7,448 nucleotides of DNA, taken from assembly GCA_022781015.1 (NCBI GenBank), contig JALEUF010000207.1, positions 1 to 7,448 of the forward strand, given 5' to 3'. The DNA comes from Caryophanales bacterium. Lineage in GTDB: Bacteria; Bacillota_I; Bacilli_A; RFN20; CAG-826. Shown piece after piece: positions 1-4,961 of this stretch. The notes below the pieces were generated by a model. That model had not been told where the DNA came from, did no database searches, and saw only the letters and a list, made by a program, of their open reading frames with translations. The translations under genes were made by a program, and so were the position numbers. Every line of letters begins with the position of its first letter. The first letter of the stretch is position 1.

Positions 1-690
1 GCAAATCGGGGCAGGGTCATTAATTGTAAAAGCCCACATCATGGACTTCCTATCCGCCACCCCTCCATCTAAACCTGAATAAGGTGCATCATATATAAAA
101 TATATAGGTATATATTCCCCATACGTAGAAAAATAGCTGTCGTATAAAGAAGAATCTGATTCCTTTAGCCACTGCTTCGCATCATTATAAATCGAAGTCA
201 ACGTGGATTTGGTCTTGCTTATCCCATATATAGAAGATATTTCTTCTAAAGAGAAACTAGATTTATAAAATGAAGTGACATCCCCTTTTAGAAGAAACCT
301 AGAATTGCTAGATTTATAATAATATTCAGAAACCGAATAGAATTGGTTATTGCTTTTATCTCCAAAGAAAGCTTTCTTAATCAAATCAAGCTTATTTTCT
401 TCATCTTCTACTTTAGAAGCAAAAGAAACAGGGACTACCAATAATCTATTCTCTCCTAAAGAAGGCATGACTTTAAAGGAAGGGAAAGCAAATAAAGAAG
501 ATAAAGTATTCGTTTCTAATTCCTGGTCTTTGCTTTTAAGTTTAGAAAAAGAAGAAACCTGCCTATAGCCGTCATATTCTTTATCAACAAAAGGAGAATT
601 ATTTATTTTTCCCTCGAAAATACTAAATATATTAGATCCGCAGGAAGTTAATCCAATTAGAGGCAATAAAGCAAGGAGCGATTTTTTCAT
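1..690 (-). CDS. Secreted lipoprotein, N-terminal part; probable M6 (immune inhibitor A-like) metalloprotease relative; truncated by window edge
   Basis: The 230 codons seen run from an ATG at 690 out of the left edge with no stop, so the C-terminal part is missing. The protein opens with MKKS, a hydrophobic stretch (LLALLPLIGL) and a lipobox L14-T-S-C17. This predicts signal peptidase II cleavage before C17 and lipid anchoring on the outer face of the membrane. A Ser/Lys/Glu-rich linker follows. Residues about 82-142 then read like the start of an M6 peptidase domain: a strand with LLVVPVSF, a short FFG motif (108-110), SVSEYYYKSSNSRFLLKGDV (119-138) matching the family's 'S-V-x-E-Y-Y-x-x-S-x-G-x-L' pattern, and later YIPIYFIYDAPYS (193-205) and MMWAF (217-221). 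The zinc motif HExxH would lie beyond the window, so activity cannot be judged. There is no Shine-Dalgarno sequence before the ATG, but the signal peptide fixes this start. Two Trp codons are TGG. The gene looks more A+T-rich than rpoBC. The lipoprotein call is strong; the M6 assignment is moderate and from memory of the family. Confidence 0.85.
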   Translation of the reverse strand, partial: MKKSLLALLPLIGLTSCGSNIFSIFEGKINNSPFVDKEYDGYRQVSSFSKLKSKDQELETNTLSSLFAFPSFKVMPSLGENRLLVVPVSFASKVEDEENKLDLIKKAFFGDKSNNQFYSVSEYYYKSSNSRFLLKGDVTSFYKSSFSLEEISSIYGISKTKSTLTSIYNDAKQWLKESDSSLYDSYFSTYGEYIPIYFIYDAPYSGLDGGVADRKSMMWAFTINDPAPIC

Positions 691-696
691 GGGTAT

Positions 697-728
697 ATTC
701 TATAGCAAAAAAAGCTAAGAGTCGCCAA
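697..728 (-). promoter_or_regulatory. Possible near-leaderless promoter of the lipoprotein gene
   Basis: On the minus strand, TTGGCG (728-723) is followed after 18 bp by TATAGA (704-699) preceded by TG one base upstream, an extended -10 arrangement. An overlapping alternative -10 is TAGAAT (702-697), which would put the transcript start on or beside the A of the ATG at 690. Either way the 5' UTR would be about 0-8 nt, which matches the absence of any Shine-Dalgarno sequence. The -35 lies inside the hairpin of the upstream terminator. The matches are only partial (4 of 6 for each hexamer), so this is a weak call. The alternative is that the gene is transcribed by read-through of the upstream terminator. 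Confidence 0.3.
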
Positions 729-741
729 CAATCTCTTAGCT
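707..741 (-). terminator. Intrinsic (rho-independent) terminator or attenuator just upstream of the lipoprotein gene
   Basis: The arms 741-733 and 721-713 form a perfect 9-bp stem (AGCTAAGAG with CTCTTAGCT) around an 11-nt loop. Seven T residues follow on the minus strand (713-707, the first being the last stem base). On the plus strand the T-run after the hairpin is interrupted and displaced, so the signal is oriented for minus-strand transcription. rpoC already has two terminators upstream, so this one should end a separate transcript starting near 843, or act as a conditional terminator in the leader of the lipoprotein gene, whose ATG lies 16 bases beyond the T-run. Confidence 0.75.
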
Positions 742-843
742 AGTATTTTTATAGGAATGAACCGATGGATCTCAAGAAAACAGTTTAACTGTAAGAGTTT
801 TTACGAGGTCGAGTTTTCCGCCTCAATGGTTAACCATCGATTC
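707..843 (-). ncRNA. Candidate structured small RNA or riboswitch-like leader, about 137 nt, family not recognised
   Basis: The segment runs from the start predicted by a perfect TATAAT box (850-855) to the T-run of an intrinsic terminator. Stems on the minus strand are as follows. P1 pairs GAATCGATGG (843-834) with CCATCGGTTC (768-759), 10 bp with one G-U, extendable by 3 pairs to 846/756. P2 (824-805) is GAGGCGG pairing with TCG-A-CCTC, 7 bp with one bulged A and a 5-nt loop. P3 (797-771) pairs CTC with GAG, then an internal loop, then ACAGT with ACTGT around a 3-nt loop. P1 enclosing P2 and P3 gives a three-way junction. A linker (755-742) leads to the terminator hairpin. The wobble pairs in P1 and P2 are G-U only on the minus strand and would be A-C on the plus strand. 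I checked it by eye against purine, SAM, FMN, TPP, preQ1, c-di-GMP, ZTP, fluoride and T-box signatures, and against SRP RNA, and saw no match. A 6S-like rod is not excluded. Confidence 0.45.
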
Positions 844-849
844 ATCATC

Positions 850-877
850 ATTATAATAACGTCTATAAAAAAACCAA
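850..877 (-). promoter_or_regulatory. Predicted promoter for the small RNA / leader transcript
   Basis: A perfect -10 hexamer TATAAT (855-850) lies 16 bp downstream of TTGGTT (877-872), which keeps the TTG of the -35 consensus. With the usual 6-8 nt distance, transcription would begin at about 844-842, which is where the closing stem P1 begins. The -35 overlaps the descending arm and T-run of the rpoC terminator, so the two transcription units abut with no spare sequence. Because TATAAT is A+T-rich and can occur by chance, the call rests on its coincidence with the start of the stem and the downstream terminator. Confidence 0.5.
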
Positions 878-902
878 GAAGATTGTTGTTTTCCTTGGTT
901 TT
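867..902 (-). terminator. Second (distal) intrinsic terminator after rpoC
   Basis: On the minus strand AAAACCAAGGA (902-892) pairs with TTCTTGGTTTT (880-870), 11 bp including one G-U, around an 11-nt loop. A run of seven T (873-867) follows, partly overlapping the stem. On the plus strand the same arms have an A-C mismatch in place of the wobble but also end in TTTT, so weak bidirectional activity is possible. No plus-strand gene is present to use it. Confidence 0.75.
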
Positions 903-910
903 ATCATATG

Positions 911-942
911 AAAAGCCCCGCACCTATATAAGGTTCGGGGCT
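911..942 (-). terminator. First (proximal) intrinsic terminator after rpoC
   Basis: Nine bases after the rpoC TAA, the minus strand has AGCCCCG (942-936) pairing with CGGGGCT (920-914). After one T-C mismatch, ACCT/AGGT pairing continues the stem to a 5-nt loop (12 positions, 11 paired). It is followed by TTTT (914-911), then CATATG. It is much more G+C-rich than its surroundings, with a short U-tract. It probably works together with the stronger T-run terminator about 10 bp further on. Confidence 0.65.
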
Positions 943-951
943 AGGAATTTA

Positions 952-3900
952 TTAGTCTTCTAAGTCGTTACGGTCGTGTTTTTCGATGTATTGGGCTTTG
1001 ACTTTCTTCATGGCGGAAGCGACGGAGAAGTCTTCTAGGGCCTCTTCTTCTTCCTGCTCACTCCTTAAGCCAGTTCCGGCTGGAATTAGCTTACCAGTGA
1101 TGACATTTTCCTTTAAGCCATGGAGGTTATCGATTTTAGCCTTGATAGCAGCATCGGTAAGGACACGGGTTGTTTCTTGGAAGGAAGCGGCAGAGAGGAA
1201 TGAATCGGTCTCAAGAGCAGCTTTGGTAATACCAAGTACAAGTGACTTACAAACGGCTGGGCGTTTGCCTTCGAGCAAGACCTTTTCGTTTTCTTCGGTG
1301 AATTTATCAAGCGATACCCTGGTGCCAGGAAGCATTGAGGTATCTCCACCATCGATAATTACTACCTTGCGGAGCATTTGTCTAATGATGATTTCAAGGT
1401 GCTTACAATCGATTCCGATACCCTGGGCACTATAAACCTTTTGGATTTCCTTGATTAAGTAGATTTCTAGCTTGGAGACATCTGCTACTTCAAGTAAGGT
1501 CTTTGGATTTATGGCACCATCAGTGATCTTTCCACCATTTTCGACATGGTCGCCAACGGCAACACGGAGTCTAGCTCCATATGGGGTTGGGTATTCTTTG
1601 GATTCAAGATCATTAGTAACGGTAACGATATATCTTTCGGCATTCTTTTCATCAGTCTTGATGGAAGAAACCGTTCCATCGATTTCGCTAATGCAAGCTT
1701 CGCCTTTTGGATTCCTGGCTTCGACAAGTTCCTGAACACGAGGTAAACCTTGTGTAATATCAGTACCAGCCATACCACCAGTGTGGAAGACTCGCATTGT
1801 AAGCTGGGTACCTGGTTCACCAATTGACTGAGCAGCCATAATACCAACAGCTTCGCCCTTCTCAACTAATTTACCAGTAGCCCTATTAAGGCCATAGCAA
1901 TGACGGCAGACACCATTTTTGGTTTGGCAGGTGAAGACGCTTCTTATTTCGACTTCAGTGATGCCTTCTTTTTCTACCCTATCGGCTTGGTCTTCGCTAA
2001 TCAAGGTATTTGCAGGAATGATTATTTCTCCAGTAGATGGGGAAATAACATCATGCATAGAGAACCTGCCGACTAGACGATCCTTTAATTTAAGGATGAC
2101 AGTGTTACGGCTTGTATCTCTAATTTCCCTGACTTTGAAGCCATGGTCGCAATGGCAATCTTCTTCTCTAACGATAACGTCTTGAGAAACGTCGACTAGA
2201 CGTCTAGTCAAATAACCAGAGTCAGCAGTCTTTAAGGCAGTATCGGCAGAACCTTTTCTTGCACCGTGGGTGTTAATGAAGAACTCGGAGACTTTCATAC
2301 CTTCACGGTAAGAAGAAACGATTGGAAGTTCGATTTCTTCGTTCTTTGGGTTAGCGACAAGGCCTTTCATACCAATTAACTGTTTGAAGTTATCAACAGA
2401 TCCACGGGAACCAGAATCAGCCATGATGACTAGAGGGTTCCTCTTGTTTTGGCTCATCTGGAGTTGGACTAATCCAGCAACATCTTTAGTTATGGCATTC
2501 CAAACATCAACAATCTTCTTGTGACGTTCTTCCTTGGTCAAGTAGCCTTTCCTATAGAAATTTTCAATCTTGTCAACTTGGGCATTACCCTTTTCGACAA
2601 GTTCTTGCTTACCGTTGACGTCATTAATATCAGAAATAGCGACGGTAACGGCAGAAATCATGGAATATTTGAAGCCTTGGTCTTTGATCTTATCAAGAAC
2701 GGCGCTAGTCTTGCTAGTTCCATATTGACGGAAGATCATGTCAATAAGAGGTCCAAGTTGCTTCTTACCAATAGCAGATTTTAATGGAAGAGTTGCAATA
2801 TATTCGGCAACTGGGTTCTCGACTTCATCAAATTTCTTTCCTAAAGCATTCTTTAGATCTTCGCTAGAGACGAACCAGGATTTCATTTCCTCTAAGGAAG
2901 TCTCTGGCTTATCGTTAATATACCTAAAGTCATCTGGGAAGACTTCGTTGAAGATAACTTTGCCAACGGAGGTAATCAAATATTTATGCATTACTCCTTC
3001 TGGGATACCAGTTCCTTCATCTTTATGGATGGCAGAAGCTGGGATAGCGATGCGGTTATGGAGCGAGACGACCCCATTTGCATAGGCCATCTGAACTTCA
3101 TTGACAGAATGGAAGACTTTTCCTTCTGCTTCTTTATATCTCTTGTTGTCTTCAATCATCTTCCTAAGTTCGCTATGTTCATCAATAGCGACATTAGTGG
3201 ATTCTTCGACATTGAGCTTAGCAGTCAATTCATCGATACGGGCTTGGAAATCCTCTCTAGATTCTTCAGTTGTCAAATGGAAGTTACCAAGAATCATATC
3301 CTGTCCAGGAATGACGATAGCTTTACCGTCTTTTGGACCAAGGATGTTATTAGAGGCAAGCATCAATTCGATAGCTTCTTGTTGGGCGGCCTTACCTAGT
3401 GGTACATGGACAGCCATCTGGTCGCCATCAAAGTCAGCATTGAATCCAGGACATACTAATGGGTGAAGTCTAATTGCCCTACCATCGACTAGCTTTGGTT
3501 GGAAAGCCTGGATGGAAAGCCTATGCAATGTAGGTGCACGGTTTAGTAATACTGGGTGATCAGAGATAATCTTTTCGACAATATCGAAGACGATTGGATC
3601 ATATCTATCAATGATCTTGTCAGCTGCCTTGTGGGCAGAGACATATTTTTCCTTGATAAGGATAGCGGCAATAAATGGACGTAATAATTGGACAGCCATT
3701 TCACGTGGTAATCCGCATTGATACATCTTTAGATCTGGTCCAACGGCGATAACTGAACGACCGGAATAGTCGACACGCTTACCAAGTAGGTTTTGCCTAA
3801 AGCGGCCTGGCTTACCTTTAAGTCCGGCAGATAAGGATTTTAATGGACGTCCATTTGGACCAGTGACGGCTTTAGAACGTCTTCCGTTATCAATAAGGGC

Positions 3901-4941
3901 ATCGACAGCTTCCTGTAACATACGCTTCTCGTTCATCAAGATGACATATGGGGCAGACATATCGATTAAGCGGCGTAAACGTGAATTTCTAGAAATGACA
4001 CGTCTATATAAATCATTTAAGTCACTAGCGGCAAAACGTCCACCATCTAGTTGGAGCATTGGACGTAAATCCGGTGGAATGACCGGAATTACATCTAGGA
4101 CCATCCATTCTGGCTTTTGCTTGGAATCGCGGAAAGCAGAAATGACTTCTAGTCTTTTGGCTAATTTAACTCTTTTTTGTCCACTAGAAGCGTGGATTTC
4201 GGCAGAAATTGCTTCGAATTCCTTGTCCAAATCTACTTCGTGGAGAAGTCTTTTAATAGCTTCTGCACCTTCGCCAAATTCGGCTTTGGTGTATTTAGAG
4301 ATAAAGGCAGATGTCGTGAAGAAGTCGAAAGTCTCATATGGATTTTGCATCTTGCTAATGAGCTCATCGGCCTTAAGGGCATCAGTGCTATTTGGATCAA
4401 TTAACCCAGCGCTCTTGATGTCATTGATGGCATCGACAAATTCGACTCTAGCGGCAGCTTCGTTAAGGTAATCCTTATATTTCAATATATTGGATGTACC
4501 TGGATCTAATACGACGTGAGCAGCGAAATAGATGATGTCTTCTAGTTGCTTTGGTGGAATATCTAATACGAGTCCCATTCTAGAAGGAATGGATTTTAGA
4601 TACCAGATATGGGAGCATGGGGAAACTAGTTCGATATGTCCCATTCTTTCACGCCTGAATTCCTTGGAAATGACCTCGACACCGCACTTTTCGCAGGTGA
4701 TGCCTTGGTAACGGATCTTCTTATATTTTCCGCAATGGCATTCATAATCCTTGGCTGGACCAAAGATCTTTTCGCAGAATAAGCCACCCATTTCTGGTTT
4801 TTGGGAACGATAGTTGATGGTTTCGGCTTTGGTTACTTCACCATGGCTCCAGCTACGGATTGTTTCAGGAGAAGCAAGCCCGACTTGGACGGAGGCCAAA
4901 TCGTTAATGTCAAAGTATTCTTTTTTGTTTTCGTTTTCCAT
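952..4941 (-). CDS. rpoC: DNA-directed RNA polymerase subunit beta' (complete)
   Basis: The 1329-residue beta' subunit forms the clamp and half of the polymerase active site. It begins with the N-terminal clamp segment, whose zinc site has C68, C70, C83 and C86. The rudder/lid region follows, with LKGKPGRFRQNLLGKRVDYS (374-393). NADFDGDQ (501-508) carries the three aspartates D503, D505 and D507 that bind the catalytic Mg2+. The F-loop is at about 846-868, the bridge helix at about 879-914 (THGARKGSADTALKTADSGY), and the second zinc site uses C929, C1005, C1012 and C1015. The trigger loop is at about 1044-1072 with M1049, R1050 and H1053. The E. coli SI3 insertion in the trigger loop is absent, as in Firmicutes. 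The protein is about 130 residues longer than I recall for B. subtilis, partly from extra sequence at about 150-220. The ATG at 4941 is supported by a Shine-Dalgarno sequence; the TAA is at 954-952. It lies 20 bp after rpoB, certainly the same operon, and is followed by two terminators. Confidence 0.98.
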   Translation of the reverse strand: MENENKKEYFDINDLASVQVGLASPETIRSWSHGEVTKAETINYRSQKPEMGGLFCEKIFGPAKDYECHCGKYKKIRYQGITCEKCGVEVISKEFRRERMGHIELVSPCSHIWYLKSIPSRMGLVLDIPPKQLEDIIYFAAHVVLDPGTSNILKYKDYLNEAAARVEFVDAINDIKSAGLIDPNSTDALKADELISKMQNPYETFDFFTTSAFISKYTKAEFGEGAEAIKRLLHEVDLDKEFEAISAEIHASSGQKRVKLAKRLEVISAFRDSKQKPEWMVLDVIPVIPPDLRPMLQLDGGRFAASDLNDLYRRVISRNSRLRRLIDMSAPYVILMNEKRMLQEAVDALIDNGRRSKAVTGPNGRPLKSLSAGLKGKPGRFRQNLLGKRVDYSGRSVIAVGPDLKMYQCGLPREMAVQLLRPFIAAILIKEKYVSAHKAADKIIDRYDPIVFDIVEKIISDHPVLLNRAPTLHRLSIQAFQPKLVDGRAIRLHPLVCPGFNADFDGDQMAVHVPLGKAAQQEAIELMLASNNILGPKDGKAIVIPGQDMILGNFHLTTEESREDFQARIDELTAKLNVEESTNVAIDEHSELRKMIEDNKRYKEAEGKVFHSVNEVQMAYANGVVSLHNRIAIPASAIHKDEGTGIPEGVMHKYLITSVGKVIFNEVFPDDFRYINDKPETSLEEMKSWFVSSEDLKNALGKKFDEVENPVAEYIATLPLKSAIGKKQLGPLIDMIFRQYGTSKTSAVLDKIKDQGFKYSMISAVTVAISDINDVNGKQELVEKGNAQVDKIENFYRKGYLTKEERHKKIVDVWNAITKDVAGLVQLQMSQNKRNPLVIMADSGSRGSVDNFKQLIGMKGLVANPKNEEIELPIVSSYREGMKVSEFFINTHGARKGSADTALKTADSGYLTRRLVDVSQDVIVREEDCHCDHGFKVREIRDTSRNTVILKLKDRLVGRFSMHDVISPSTGEIIIPANTLISEDQADRVEKEGITEVEIRSVFTCQTKNGVCRHCYGLNRATGKLVEKGEAVGIMAAQSIGEPGTQLTMRVFHTGGMAGTDITQGLPRVQELVEARNPKGEACISEIDGTVSSIKTDEKNAERYIVTVTNDLESKEYPTPYGARLRVAVGDHVENGGKITDGAINPKTLLEVADVSKLEIYLIKEIQKVYSAQGIGIDCKHLEIIIRQMLRKVVIIDGGDTSMLPGTRVSLDKFTEENEKVLLEGKRPAVCKSLVLGITKAALETDSFLSAASFQETTRVLTDAAIKAKIDNLHGLKENVITGKLIPAGTGLRSEQEEEEALEDFSVASAMKKVKAQYIEKHDRNDLED

Positions 4942-4950
4942 TTTCGTTTT

Positions 4951-4956
4951 TCCTCC
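4951..4956 (-). promoter_or_regulatory. Shine-Dalgarno sequence of rpoC
   Basis: GGAGGA on the minus strand, with its GGAGG core ending 10 nt before the rpoC ATG, lies in the 20-bp rpoB-rpoC gap. It fixes the rpoC start and shows that this organism uses canonical anti-SD recognition, in contrast with the lipoprotein gene, which has no such motif. Confidence 0.9.
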
Positions 4957-4961
4957 ATTAA

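Noticed and set aside
350..568. Plus-strand 72-codon ORF opposite the lipoprotein gene
   Set aside because: It is a shadow of the lipoprotein reading frame; the Ser/Lys/Leu-rich translation is what A+T-rich antisense of this gene gives, and the minus frame has a signal peptide and lipobox.
707..843. SRP RNA, tmRNA or a known riboswitch class
   Set aside because: No GGAAGGAAGCAG-type SRP loop, no tRNA-like ends of tmRNA, and none of the conserved cores of the common riboswitch classes could be found by eye. Only a covariance-model search would settle this.
801..851. Minus-strand 16-codon ORF (MMMNRWLTIEAENSTS) within the candidate RNA, a possible leader peptide
   Set aside because: It has no Shine-Dalgarno sequence; its first two ATGs lie upstream of the predicted transcription start and the third is at its very edge. 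The MNRW similarity to the plus-strand ORF is simply a result of the P1 inverted repeat.
757..963. Plus-strand 68-codon ORF starting MNRWISRKQ
   Set aside because: It runs across both rpoC terminators and into the 3' end of rpoC on the opposite strand, has no Shine-Dalgarno sequence, contains low-complexity IIIIIT sequence and matches no family I know. The space is better explained by minus-strand hairpins.
3863..4471. Plus-strand 202-codon ORF antisense to rpoC
   Set aside because: It lies wholly within the highly conserved rpoC frame; a long antisense ORF here is a by-product of codon bias and has no start signal or family match.
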